The notes under the pieces: model-generated | The model's database searches: none | What the model saw: only the letters and a program-made list of their open reading frames with translations | What the model was told of the DNA's origin: nothing | Part shown: piece by piece, positions 8,021 to 16,900 of the stretch | How positions within the stretch are numbered: the stretch's first letter is position 1 | Layout of the letters: every line of letters begins with the position of its first letter | Assembly: GCA_005776585.1 (NCBI GenBank) | Contig: SXOX01000294.1 | Location: 1-48,752, forward strand | Direction: 5' to 3' | From: Pseudomonadota bacterium | Lineage (GTDB): Bacteria; Myxococcota_A; UBA9042; GCA-2863065 | DNA: 48,752 nucleotides | Made by a program: the position numbers and the translations under genes

Positions 8021-9132
8021 GCGTCCGCTTCCTGCACACCGCGGACTGGCAGCTCGGCCTCCGCGCGGCGTTCGTTCCGGGAGACACCGGCGCCGTCGTC
8101 CGTGACGCGCGCCTGCGAGCCGTGCGCCGCCTCGAGGAGCTTGCGGCCTCGACGGGCGCCGAGTTCGTCGTAGTCGCAGGCGACGTCTTCGAGCACCACG
8201 GGCTGCGGCCCGACACCATTCGCAAGACGCTGGACGCCCTCGCCTCCGTGGCGGTGCCCGTCTATCTGCTCCCGGGCAATCACGACCCCTACACGCACGA
8301 GTCCATCTGGCGCTCCGAGCTGTGGCGCCGAGAGTGCCCGCCGTCGGTGCACGTGCTGGCCAGCATCGACCCGGTGCTCGTGCGTCCCGGGGTCGTGCTG
8401 CTGCCGTGTCCCCTGCTGGACAAGGCCACGCTGACCGACCCGACCGAGCACCTGACGCCCAGCTTCGGTCCCTCAGACGCCGTGCGCATCGGCGTGGCCC
8501 ACGGCGGCATCCTCGAGATCCTCCAGCGCCTGGTCGCTGAGGGTGAGACCCCCAGCAACGCGCTCTCGAGCGCCCTCGCCAGCCGCGCGCGCCTCGACTA
8601 CGTCGCCCTGGGAGACTGGCATGGCTGCCTCCAGGTCAACGAACGTACGTGGTATTCTGGTGCCATCGAGGCGACGCGGTTCGACGAGCGTCAGCCGGGC
8701 CAGGTCCTGCTCGTCGACATCGCCGCGCCGGGCGCGCTCCCGGCCGTGACGCCCCATCGGGTCGCCACCCTGAGCTGGATCCAAGAGACGTTCGAGCTCG
8801 ACGACGAGCAGGACATCGTTCGCGTGCGCGCATTCGTCGAGGCGCTCCCGCAGCGGTCCGAGACCCTCGTGGAGCTGTTCCTCCGCGGCACGCTCGACGC
8901 CCATCTCCGCGCCCGGCTCGACACCGAGCTCGCGCGGGCCGCCGACGTGCTCCGTTGGCTTCGGGTCCGTGACGAAGGGCTCCACACGGACGTGCGCGAC
9001 GCCGATCTCGACGACATCGCCACCGAGGGTTGGGTCCGGGCGGTCATCGACGGGCTGCGCGCCGACCGCTCCGACGACGCGTTGCGCGCGCTCCGCCTGC
9101 TTTACCGCCTGCATCGCGAGGTCTCCGCGTGA
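8017..9132 (+). CDS. SbcD/Mre11-like DNA repair nuclease subunit
   Basis: A 371-residue calcineurin-like nuclease of the SbcD/YhaO group. Motifs in order: HTADWQLG (D10; the second position is Gln12 where SbcD often has His), VVAGDVFEHHG (about 50), LLPGNHDP (about 87), VAHGG (about 160) and LGDWHGC (about 195). About 170 further residues form a C-terminal capping/partner-binding part. SbcD proteins cut DNA ends or hairpins in complex with an SMC-like ATPase, which is encoded immediately downstream with a 4-nt overlap (GTGA). The Gln substitution also occurs in YhaO-type relatives, so activity is not excluded. Confidence 0.9.
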   Translation: MSVRFLHTADWQLGLRAAFVPGDTGAVVRDARLRAVRRLEELAASTGAEFVVVAGDVFEHHGLRPDTIRKTLDALASVAVPVYLLPGNHDPYTHESIWRSELWRRECPPSVHVLASIDPVLVRPGVVLLPCPLLDKATLTDPTEHLTPSFGPSDAVRIGVAHGGILEILQRLVAEGETPSNALSSALASRARLDYVALGDWHGCLQVNERTWYSGAIEATRFDERQPGQVLLVDIAAPGALPAVTPHRVATLSWIQETFELDDEQDIVRVRAFVEALPQRSETLVELFLRGTLDAHLRARLDTELARAADVLRWLRVRDEGLHTDVRDADLDDIATEGWVRAVIDGLRADRSDDALRALRLLYRLHREVSA

Positions 9133-12100
9133 GCGTCGTTCGCCTCGTCTCGCTGGCGGTCTCGAACGTCGGGCCGTTGCCCGGGCGCACGGACCTCGGC
9201 GCGCTCGATCCGCGGCTCACGCTCATCTGCGGCCGCAACGAGATCGGGAAGTCCACGCTCGTCGCGGCGCTGCGGGCCGCGCTGTTCGAGCGCCACAAGG
9301 CCGGCCACGCCGGCATCGTCGCGCTGAGGCCCCACCAGACGCGGCTGGCACCCGAGATCGAGGTCACGCTCTCCATCGGCGGCGAGGAGGTCATCGTCCA
9401 CAAGCGCTTCCTCGAACAGCCGTTTGCGGAGGTCCGCATCGGCGGGCGCATCTGGAACGGTACCGAGGCCGACGAGGAGCTCACGCGGCGCCTCGGGGCC
9501 CAGGCCGCCGGGGGGCGGGGTATCAAGACCGCGGACATGGGTCTGTGGGGGCTGCTGTGGGTCCATCAGGACGACAGCGCGTTCACCGATCCGGCGGAGC
9601 GGCTCGACCCCACCGTGCGCGGCGCGCTGCAGGAGTCGATTGGGCGTCAGGTCGGACAGGTGCTCGGCGGCCGGCACGGTGAGCGGCTGCGCGTCGCGGT
9701 CACCGAGCGCGTGGCGGAGTTCTATACGCCGCGGACCGGCGTTCCCACGGGGCGCCTTCGTGAAGCGCAGGACCAGGTCGCGGCGCTCACGACCGAGGTC
9801 GCCGCGGTCGAGACGGCCATGGTCGCCGTGGAGGCGCGGTCGCAGGAGCGCGAGCGGGTCGAGGCCCAGCTCATCGAGATGGCGCGTATCGGCTCCACCA
9901 TCGAGCGTGAGGTGCAGGTCGCGCGCGCCGAGGTCGAGCTCGCCGTGGCGGCAGAGTCGCGGTTGCGGGAGTTCACCAGCGCGCTTGTGGCGGCCACGGC
10001 GCGGGCCGGAGAGCTGGAGGGCCGGCAACGCGAGCGTGCGGCGCTGGTGCATGCCGTCGCGACCGACCAGAGCGAGGCCACGCGCTTGGGAGAGCTCGTC
10101 TCCGAGCTGTCGATGGGGCTCGCGCGACGCATGGACACCGAGCGTGACGCGGACGTGTCCCTCGCGGGCACCGAGCAGCGGTTGAGCGCGGCGCGGCAGG
10201 CAGTCGAAACGGCCGGGCGCGTGGTCGACCAGCGGCGCCGTCGGACCGAGCGCGAGCAGCTGCGCGATCGACGCAGCAAGGCGGCCGAGCTCGCCGCGCG
10301 CAAGTCCATGGTCGACGTGGCCCTGGGCACCGCGCTGACGTCGGAGGCGTGGGCAGGCCTGCGCGCGCGGAGCGAGGCCGTTCGCGCGCTCCGTCAACGG
10401 GTCGAGGCGCAGGGCACGCGGATTCGGGTCCAGAGCACGATGTCGGGCACGACGACCGAGCAGAGCCAGGTCATCGCCCGCCCTACCGACGTCGACGTCG
10501 GTGGGGGCGTCACGCTCCACGTCGTGCCGGCCCGGGTCGGTCTCGCCCATCATGTCGCAGAGGCCCACCGCACCCAGGCCGCGCTGGATGAGCTGCTGCG
10601 CAGCTGCGCCGTGCCCTTCCTCGACGCCGTCCGCCACGCTCGCCGTGCGCGCGGCGAGGCCGAAGGCGTCCTCGCGCGCCTCGCCCCCCAGCTCGAGGCC
10701 CTCGCTCCGGAGGGCGTCGGCGCCCTCGAGGCCGCGGTCAGTCGCACCCAGGAGCGCGTCGCCGCCCTCGATTCGGCGCTCGAGCGCGCCCAGCGGAGCG
10801 CCGCCGTGTGCGCCGGGCTCCAGTCGCAGCTCGCGTCGGAGCCCCTGCGGGAGTCGACCGTGGCGCATCTCGAGGCCGTCTCCCGCGAGCTCGCCGTGGC
10901 GCACGCCCGCCACGAGGCCATCGCAACGCGCGTCACGGTCGAGGCCCGCGTGCCCCTGGAGGTCGGCCTCGACGCGGAGCCCCGCGCGCCGCTCGCCCCT
11001 GGCGCGTCGCAGACGTGGAACCTCACCGAGACCACGACCTTCTGGCTCGGGGACGTCGCTCACGTGCTCATCGAGCCCGGCGGTGAGGATCAGCGGCGGG
11101 CCGGCCAGCGCCTCGACGCCGCGAGCGAGGCGCTCCGCACCGCGCTGGCGCACGCGGGCGTGTCGTCGCTGGAGCACGCCCGCGAGCGCGCCCAGCGTGC
11201 CGCCGATCTGGGGCGGGACCTCCAGCTCGAGCGCCAGCGACTCACCGAGCTCGCCCCACGGGGGCCTGAAGCGCTCGCGTCGGAGGTGGCCGATGCGCGG
11301 CGCACCTTGACGGAGTCCACCGAGCGGCTCGCGATGGCGCAGGGTCTCGCCGCCCAGCTCGCCGCTGCCCGGCGCGTGCTCGAGACGAACGCGGTCACAC
11401 ACGAGCTCAATGAGCGCGCCGAATCGCTCGCCGCCGCGGCGCTCACGTCCAAGGCGGCCGTCGACGATCGCGCCGTGCGGGTCGAGGTGACGCGCGCCTC
11501 CGACGCGGGCCCGCAGGGGCGCGCGGTCTGGCTCGTATCGGAGCCGCGCGTCGAGACGCTCGAGAGCGGGCTCACCGGCGGGCTCACCGGCGGGCTCACC
11601 GGCGGGCTTACAGTCGAGCTCACCCCGGGAGAGCTGCCCGACGGCGTCGTCCAAGAGCTCGCGGCCGCGGAGGCGGCGCTGGCCACGTCGCTCGCCGAGG
11701 CGCACGTCGCCGATCTCGAGGTGGCGGAGCAGCGCTGGCGCGAGGGGCTGGTCCTTGCCGAGACACGCCGTGGTCTCGAGGCCCAGCTTGCCGCGTTGAC
11801 TCCGGACGGAGACGCGGAGCTGGATACTGGCGCCGAGGCAGAGCCCGACGAGGGCGACCTCCCTGAGCTCGCGGCCTGCGAGGCAGCGGTCGCGCACGAG
11901 CGCACCGTGGTCGCCCAGCACGAGGCGGAGCGAGACGCCGCTCGGGAGGTGGCCTCTCACGCCAAGGTCGCCCGCGCGACGGCCGAGACCGAGCTCCGCG
12001 AGAATCGCGCGCGGCTGGAGGCGCTCACCAATCGAATGAATGACGCGCGCGCACGCCTCGACGCCGCGCGCCAGGTCTGCGACGACTCGGTACTCACGGA

Positions 12101-12845
12101 CCTCCTCGCCGCCGAGCGTGCGCAGCAGGCTGCGGCCCAGCGCGCTCTCCATGACGCGCCGCCTCCGGCCTTGGACTCGCGCGCGGCCGCGGAGGAAGAG
12201 CGTCGCGCATCCGACGCGGTGACGACCCATCGTCGCAAGGTCGGTGACCTGCGACTCCAGCGCGAGCGCCTCGACACCCTGCTCGAGACCGCAGCGATCT
12301 CGGGCCACTTCGAGCGGCTCAGCGAGCTTCGCGCGGACCTCACCGAGGCGCAGCTGCGCCTGGCGGCGTTCGAGCGGGACGCGCGCGCCGCGAAGCGGCT
12401 CTCCGACGAGCTGCAGCGGGCCTACGACGACGCCCAGCGCCGGTTCCTCCTCCCGGTGGTCGAGGCCGCGCAGCCGTTTTTGGCCAACCTCCGTCCCGGG
12501 ACGAACCTCCAGATGAACGCCGACCTCAAGGTCGACAAGCTCGTCCGCGGCGGCATCGCCGAGGAGTTCACGACCCTGTCGGGCGGTACGCGCGAACAGC
12601 TCGCGATCATCGTTCGCCTGGCGCTCGCCCGCGTCCTGGCCAAGGACGGCAAGGCGTTGCCGCTCATCCTCGATGACACCATGGGCTGGACCGACGACGA
12701 TCGCTTCCGCCGGATGATCCAGATCCTCCGAGAGGCGTCGCGGGAGCTCCAGATCGTGATCCTGACGTGCCAACCCTCGCGCTGGGAGGCACGCCTCGGC
12801 GCGGGCAAGACCATCCACCTCGAGGCCGTGCGCGCCGGGCAGTGA
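9129..12845 (+). CDS. large YhaN/SbcC-like coiled-coil ATPase
   Basis: A 1238-residue SMC-like ATPase. The Walker A motif is GRNEIGKST (residues 35-43), followed by HQDDSAF around residue 150. The C-terminal lobe has the signature LSGGTREQ (1150-1157) and Walker B LPLILDDT (from 1177). Between them are long Ala/Glu/Arg-rich coiled coils broken by beta-rich inserts, for instance GGGVTLHVVPARVG and TTTFWLGDVAHVLIEPGG. I see no CxxC zinc hook, which separates it from classical SbcC/Rad50 and favours the YhaN type. An in-frame 12-bp repeat encodes GLTG units near residues 815-830. It should pair with the SbcD-like nuclease whose stop it overlaps. The GTG at 9129 places Walker A at the normal distance. 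It ends the operon, 15 bases from a convergent gene. Confidence 0.9.
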   Translation: MSVVRLVSLAVSNVGPLPGRTDLGALDPRLTLICGRNEIGKSTLVAALRAALFERHKAGHAGIVALRPHQTRLAPEIEVTLSIGGEEVIVHKRFLEQPFAEVRIGGRIWNGTEADEELTRRLGAQAAGGRGIKTADMGLWGLLWVHQDDSAFTDPAERLDPTVRGALQESIGRQVGQVLGGRHGERLRVAVTERVAEFYTPRTGVPTGRLREAQDQVAALTTEVAAVETAMVAVEARSQERERVEAQLIEMARIGSTIEREVQVARAEVELAVAAESRLREFTSALVAATARAGELEGRQRERAALVHAVATDQSEATRLGELVSELSMGLARRMDTERDADVSLAGTEQRLSAARQAVETAGRVVDQRRRRTEREQLRDRRSKAAELAARKSMVDVALGTALTSEAWAGLRARSEAVRALRQRVEAQGTRIRVQSTMSGTTTEQSQVIARPTDVDVGGGVTLHVVPARVGLAHHVAEAHRTQAALDELLRSCAVPFLDAVRHARRARGEAEGVLARLAPQLEALAPEGVGALEAAVSRTQERVAALDSALERAQRSAAVCAGLQSQLASEPLRESTVAHLEAVSRELAVAHARHEAIATRVTVEARVPLEVGLDAEPRAPLAPGASQTWNLTETTTFWLGDVAHVLIEPGGEDQRRAGQRLDAASEALRTALAHAGVSSLEHARERAQRAADLGRDLQLERQRLTELAPRGPEALASEVADARRTLTESTERLAMAQGLAAQLAAARRVLETNAVTHELNERAESLAAAALTSKAAVDDRAVRVEVTRASDAGPQGRAVWLVSEPRVETLESGLTGGLTGGLTGGLTVELTPGELPDGVVQELAAAEAALATSLAEAHVADLEVAEQRWREGLVLAETRRGLEAQLAALTPDGDAELDTGAEAEPDEGDLPELAACEAAVAHERTVVAQHEAERDAAREVASHAKVARATAETELRENRARLEALTNRMNDARARLDAARQVCDDSVLTDLLAAERAQQAAAQRALHDAPPPALDSRAAAEEERRASDAVTTHRRKVGDLRLQRERLDTLLETAAISGHFERLSELRADLTEAQLRLAAFERDARAAKRLSDELQRAYDDAQRRFLLPVVEAAQPFLANLRPGTNLQMNADLKVDKLVRGGIAEEFTTLSGGTREQLAIIVRLALARVLAKDGKALPLILDDTMGWTDDDRFRRMIQILREASRELQIVILTCQPSRWEARLGAGKTIHLEAVRAGQ
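11571..11609 (+). repeat. 12-bp tandem repeat inside the YhaN-like gene
   Basis: The unit GGGCTCACCGGC is repeated about three times in tandem with a fourth partial copy (GGGCTTACAG). It keeps the frame and encodes GLTG repeats in one of the inserts between coiled coils. Copy number could vary by slippage without a frameshift. Confidence 0.8.
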
Positions 12846-12860
12846 CTCCGACGAGCCGGC

Positions 12861-13358
12861 TCACCGCACGGGATCGGCCGGGAACCGCAGCTGCACGGAG
12901 GCCTCGCCGGACTGACCGTTCTCGGCCTCGACGCCGAGCGACACCTCGGCGGCTCGGCCGGCCCACTCCTCCTTCGAGCCAAGGACCACGAAGAGGTTGA
13001 GCGCCAGGTGTCCACCGCGCTCGGTTCGATTCAAGGGCGTGAGCTTCGAGCGAAATTGGCTCAGCGACCTCCCGTCCGACCAGACGTCCACCCGAATTGC
13101 TGCGCGCGTCGCGTTGGCCGGGAGCCCGTGCAGGTCAGCGGCGAGCACGATCATCCATCGAAACTGCGTGCCGAAGGCGACCGGGGCCGTGTCCCCATGG
13201 GCGAGGGGCTGGTAGCCGCTCAGGTTGACCGAGCCTGGCTTGTTCGTTCCGATCTGGACCGAGAGCGGCGGGAGGACCGTCGCCTCGGTGCAGGCCAAGG
13301 GCGCCGCGAAGAGCAGCGCCGTCACCCACAGGCTGCGGCGGGGGTCACTCCGTGGCAC
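12861..13358 (-). CDS. putative lipoprotein, function unknown
   Basis: A protein of about 165 residues. With the GTG at 13358 it has a basic n-region (VPRSDPRRSLW), a hydrophobic core (VTALLFAAPLA) and then Cys, a plausible though imperfect lipobox. The shorter GTG at 13325 would leave no n-region. The mature part is beta-rich, with VAFGTQFRWMIVLAADLHGL and NLFVVLGSKEEW, and has no motif I recognise. The chosen start overlaps the end of the FG-GAP/UnbV gene by 14 nt, so the two form a transcriptional unit and probably reach the same compartment. It is convergent with the YhaN-like gene. Confidence 0.6.
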   Translation of the reverse strand: MPRSDPRRSLWVTALLFAAPLACTEATVLPPLSVQIGTNKPGSVNLSGYQPLAHGDTAPVAFGTQFRWMIVLAADLHGLPANATRAAIRVDVWSDGRSLSQFRSKLTPLNRTERGGHLALNLFVVLGSKEEWAGRAAEVSLGVEAENGQSGEASVQLRFPADPVR

Positions 13359-15177
13359 GAATGACCGTGGTGACCCGGCGCGTCGAAGGGCTGTCGACGC
13401 ACTGCGGTCCCCGGTCGGGCCAGCGCGTGTTCTTGCCCCAGTGTACGCACGCGCGCGTCGCGGTGCGCTCGCCAAGCCCGAAGGACACGGTCGTTCCGTT
13501 CGTCCCTGCTTGACTCGGCTGGCTGAGGTAGCCGTGGAGGTCCGTGCCGTCGTCCAGCCGGACGACGATGCGGGCGTCGTAGTCCTCGGGCACGAGGCGG
13601 AAGGCGAGGCGGCGCCCCGCGGTGTCGCATCGGTTGACGAGCAGCCGGAATGGCGTCGGGTCGTGCATGAGCTCGTTGACGTCGTCCGGATCGCGCGGGT
13701 AGGCGGTCACGACGAGATCGGGGCAGAGATCGTCATTGGCATGGACGACCAGCGTCTGAAAGTAGTCCCGGATGTCGGTGTCGCCAAAGGCGGGGCCCGC
13801 AGTCGCCGTCTTGTCGACGAACTGCGTCCCGTGCGGCGCCTCCGGGCCGCAGTTCCGCTCGTAGTAGAGGAGCCCGGAGCCCTCATGAATCGGCAGCCAC
13901 GCGAGCGAGTTGATGAGCGAGTTGCCGACTACGAGGCCGGGGCAGCCCGAGCTGTTGAACGCGTCGGCCGCGGCGCCCCATCCGACGCGACCGCGGCTGC
14001 TGTCGGTCGTCTTGGGCTTGCCCACCTTGACGACCTCCATCGGCACCTGCTCGGAGACCACGGCGATGTTCAAGCCGCGGTCGATCTCCACCACCAAGGG
14101 GCGGCCGATGTTCGTCGCCACGAACGTCGTCTTCTCGGCCCCGGGGCTGTCCATGACGGTCACGCCCATCGTGGCGTTCGGAGGGAGTTCGACGTCGAGC
14201 AGACGGAAGCTCATCGGCCCGAGCTCCTCCAGCACGAAGTTGGCGACGTGACCCGTGCCGATCCAGCAGACCTTCCTCCGGACGTCCGGGATCGCCGGCA
14301 CACAGACAAACGAAAACGTCGTCAGGTCCCCCGGCCCCGTGAGTCCGGGGATCTCGCCGGTCACGCGCTTCCATCGACGATTTGCGCCGTACAGCGCGAG
14401 CTCGTCGCGCGCCTGCTCGTCACCGATCCCGGCCACCGCGCGGTGGAAGTCCTCGCCCATCATCGACCCGTAGAGGTCGAGCACCCCATCGTGGTTCAGA
14501 TCGATTGGGGTCACCGTGTTCATCGTGGCCTCGAGCGGCACCTCGAGCGTCTGGCGGAAAAGGAACGACCCGTCCCCTTCGTTGTACATGACGGCCACGT
14601 AGTAGCGCGCGTTGGTGTCGTCCGCGATGGGGATGATGAGATCGTTTCGGCCGTCGCCGTCGGCGTCCCAGATGCCGGAGGTGACCGCCTCGCTCGGGGG
14701 GAGCCGATCGAGCTGCGACTCCTTGACGCGGTCCCGTAGATCGATCGCGTGAAATTGGTGCCCGCAGCGCACGAAGACCTCGATCGCGGAGGTGCCTGCG
14801 TCCATGCGCGTGGCGTTCGTGGCTCCGGGGACGAATAGCGCGACGCGATCGCCGAGCGTCCCGACGCTGGCCGAGCTCGTGACGAGCTTGGCGGGCAGCC
14901 CGAACTCGATAGTTCGGTCGTCGAACGCAACGGCCGTCGCCAGGCCGACGGCCTCGGGGATGTCCTCGTCTCGCACCGGATCACCCAGGGCGGCGCAGCG
15001 TGCGCGCCAATACGCCCGCTCGCTCTCATTCCCCGCGAGGAGCAGCGCGCTTGGCGCAGACGTCACCTCGCCCTCGCCCGATGCCAGAGGTGCCGGCGCG
15101 GTCACCGTGCGGTCACAGCCCGCGAGCAGACATAGCGTCACCGCCGACCGGATCCATGGCGTGGTTGCGCGCCTCAC
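13345..15177 (-). CDS. FG-GAP/VCBS repeat lipoprotein with ASPIC/UnbV-like C-terminus
   Basis: A 610-residue exported lipoprotein. The GTG at 15177 gives VRRATTPWIRSAVTLCLLAG followed by Cys: basic n-region, hydrophobic core and lipobox LAGC. The body contains Asp-rich calcium-binding repeats of the integrin-like propeller, such as WDADGDGRNDLIIP and PIDLNHDGVLDLYG. The last about 70 residues (GYLSQPSQAGTNGTTVSFGL, then ACVHWG) resemble the ASPIC/UnbV domain that follows such repeats in bacterial surface proteins. A surface or periplasmic binding role is likely; the partner is unknown. It is divergent from the DUF1501-like gene across 133 bp. Confidence 0.82.
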   Translation of the reverse strand: MRRATTPWIRSAVTLCLLAGCDRTVTAPAPLASGEGEVTSAPSALLLAGNESERAYWRARCAALGDPVRDEDIPEAVGLATAVAFDDRTIEFGLPAKLVTSSASVGTLGDRVALFVPGATNATRMDAGTSAIEVFVRCGHQFHAIDLRDRVKESQLDRLPPSEAVTSGIWDADGDGRNDLIIPIADDTNARYYVAVMYNEGDGSFLFRQTLEVPLEATMNTVTPIDLNHDGVLDLYGSMMGEDFHRAVAGIGDEQARDELALYGANRRWKRVTGEIPGLTGPGDLTTFSFVCVPAIPDVRRKVCWIGTGHVANFVLEELGPMSFRLLDVELPPNATMGVTVMDSPGAEKTTFVATNIGRPLVVEIDRGLNIAVVSEQVPMEVVKVGKPKTTDSSRGRVGWGAAADAFNSSGCPGLVVGNSLINSLAWLPIHEGSGLLYYERNCGPEAPHGTQFVDKTATAGPAFGDTDIRDYFQTLVVHANDDLCPDLVVTAYPRDPDDVNELMHDPTPFRLLVNRCDTAGRRLAFRLVPEDYDARIVVRLDDGTDLHGYLSQPSQAGTNGTTVSFGLGERTATRACVHWGKNTRWPDRGPQCVDSPSTRRVTTVIRATE

Positions 15178-15258
15178 GACCGTCGAGCTTACCAGGACCG
15201 GCGCGCCGGATGCACGCCGCGGGAGGCGCCACCGCAGGCGCCCGTGCGCTCCCGTGCG

Positions 15259-15287
15259 TTGACACTCGGGCACCCGACCCCGATGAT
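15259..15287 (+). promoter_or_regulatory. sigma-70-like promoter of the DUF1501-like operon
   Basis: TTGACA (15259-15264), a 17-nt spacer and GATGAT (15282-15287). A GGAGGGG ribosome site follows, 5 nt before the GTG at 15311. Confidence 0.6.
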
Positions 15288-15310
15288 CCGCAGCGGCCGG
15301 AGGGGCCGAC

Positions 15311-16900
15311 GTGAACCGAAGACGCTTTCTCGAGCTGGCGGGCGGCCTCGCAACCGGGGCGATGCTGTCGTGCACCGGCGCGCAGGAGGCCGAACGGCGG
15401 AGGCTGACCTCCTTTCGCACGGGGCTGTCGAACGGCCCGCGCTGGGCGGAGTTCCCCGCGGAGCATCGCGACCTCCTCCTCCCCGAGGCCGCGCGTCCCG
15501 CGGGTGTCCTCGAGCTGTTCATGCTCGGCGGCGTCTCGCCGTGGGAATCGTTCTATACCATTCCAGAGCACGGCCATCCCGACGGCGGTGGACCCTACGC
15601 GGGCCAGCAGTGGTGGACATTCCAGAACTGGGGCGCCGTGACCGTGCCGCAGCTCCAGGCCACGTGTGGCATGGCGTCTCGCGCACCGTATGAGCCGTTC
15701 CGCACCGACGCGCTGGGCATGACGGTGAACTTGGGGCCTTTCGTGATGCCGCTCCGCGATCGGCCCGACATCCTGGCGCGCATGCGCGTCTGGGTCCTCG
15801 CCCACGATTCGCAGCCGCATGAAGCGGCCATCCCGCTGGCCATCACTGGGAGCCGGCTCGGCCTCCAGCGGCTCGCCAGCTTCGGGAGCCACATTCAACG
15901 CTACCACCTCGAGCGCGCGCCATCGGGCCGCACGGCGCCGTTCGCCTACAATGTCATTCAGGCGCAGCCCTTCGGCAATCGCATCGACAGCGTCCGCGCC
16001 ACGGGACTGCACCCCGCGCCGGCCCGCCCGCTCGACATTCGGCTCGGCCCGAGCCCCGCGCTGGCCGATCGCCTGGCTCGACCGACCTTCGGCGGCCACC
16101 GAGGCGCCGCGGACGCGCTCATCGCCCATTACGCGCAGCGGTATCGGGAGCGGATGACCTCGGGCGCCGGTTCGCAGGGGATGCGGGCCCCCGGTCTCGA
16201 CGACTTCGAGTTCGTGCGCGCGACGCTCCAGAATCACGAGGACCTGGCGGAGCTGATCACGACCGAGCGGCTGCGGTCGTCGGAGCGCGCGTCCTGCGGG
16301 GGCGACCTGATGCGCGACGAGACGACCACCGGCCTGCGGCTCGCGGCCAGCCTGCTGACGGCGCCGCAGAACGCTGCGAAGTACGTCCAGGTCGTTGACG
16401 GCGGCATCTACCCCGACCCGAACGGCATGGGCTACGACAGCCACCCCGAGCACGTCGTCAGCCAGGGGGCCAACATCATCCACGGCCTCGACGCGCTCTG
16501 CGCCGTCATCAACGCGCCGGGCGAGAACGACCCCGAGAAGCTCGACCTGGACCGGCACTTCGTCCTCGTCAACACCGAGTTCGGGCGCAGCCCCTACCCC
16601 GAGTACACGAAGTCCAACCCCAACGGCCTCGGCACCAATCACTGGCCGTGGGGTTACGTGATCGTCGGCTTCGGCGCGTTTGCGGACGCGGCCCGCTCTG
16701 GCATCGTCGGCGCGATTGGCGAGGACAGCCTCGCGGTGAGCGCCATCACTCCCGCCGAACATCGCGCTGCGACGCTGCTGGCCATGGGGATCTGGCCGTT
16801 CGAGCCCGAGACGTTCGGTGTCGCCGACGTCAAGGGCGCCAACGACCGCGCCGAGGCGGCCCTCCGCCTGCGGACGCACGTGCTCGGGTACACGACGTGA
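15311..16900 (+). CDS. Tat-exported DUF1501-like protein
   Basis: A 529-residue protein starting MNRRRFLELAGGLATGAMLS followed by Cys: a twin-arginine signal that may also be lipidated. The C-terminal third has VLVNTEFGRSPYPEY and NHWPWGYVIVGFG, matching the TEFGR...DHWP region of DUF1501, a family in the alkaline phosphatase/sulfatase-like fold whose activity is not known. FVMPLRDRPDILARMRVWVL and YVQVVDGGIYPDPN also fit. The start is GTG with a strong GGAGGGG site and a consensus-like promoter. The stop overlaps the next gene by 4 nt. DUF1501 genes usually pair with a DUF1549/1553- or DUF1800-type gene, and the following gene fits that. Confidence 0.78.
   Translation: MNRRRFLELAGGLATGAMLSCTGAQEAERRRLTSFRTGLSNGPRWAEFPAEHRDLLLPEAARPAGVLELFMLGGVSPWESFYTIPEHGHPDGGGPYAGQQWWTFQNWGAVTVPQLQATCGMASRAPYEPFRTDALGMTVNLGPFVMPLRDRPDILARMRVWVLAHDSQPHEAAIPLAITGSRLGLQRLASFGSHIQRYHLERAPSGRTAPFAYNVIQAQPFGNRIDSVRATGLHPAPARPLDIRLGPSPALADRLARPTFGGHRGAADALIAHYAQRYRERMTSGAGSQGMRAPGLDDFEFVRATLQNHEDLAELITTERLRSSERASCGGDLMRDETTTGLRLAASLLTAPQNAAKYVQVVDGGIYPDPNGMGYDSHPEHVVSQGANIIHGLDALCAVINAPGENDPEKLDLDRHFVLVNTEFGRSPYPEYTKSNPNGLGTNHWPWGYVIVGFGAFADAARSGIVGAIGEDSLAVSAITPAEHRAATLLAMGIWPFEPETFGVADVKGANDRAEAALRLRTHVLGYTT

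Noticed and set aside
9102..12818. A 1238-codon open frame on the minus strand opposite the YhaN-like ATPase
   Set aside because: It mirrors the real gene codon by codon in GC-rich DNA, has His/Arg/Gly-rich low-complexity composition and no recognisable motif, whereas the plus strand has Walker A, signature and Walker B.
9129..12845. Classical SbcC/Rad50 with a zinc hook
   Set aside because: No CxxC was found in the central coiled-coil region, so the YhaN-like description is safer.
13225..14739. A plus-strand open frame opposite the FG-GAP/UnbV gene
   Set aside because: Composition is Arg/Val/His-rich without motifs; the minus strand has a lipoprotein signal and Asp-rich repeats.
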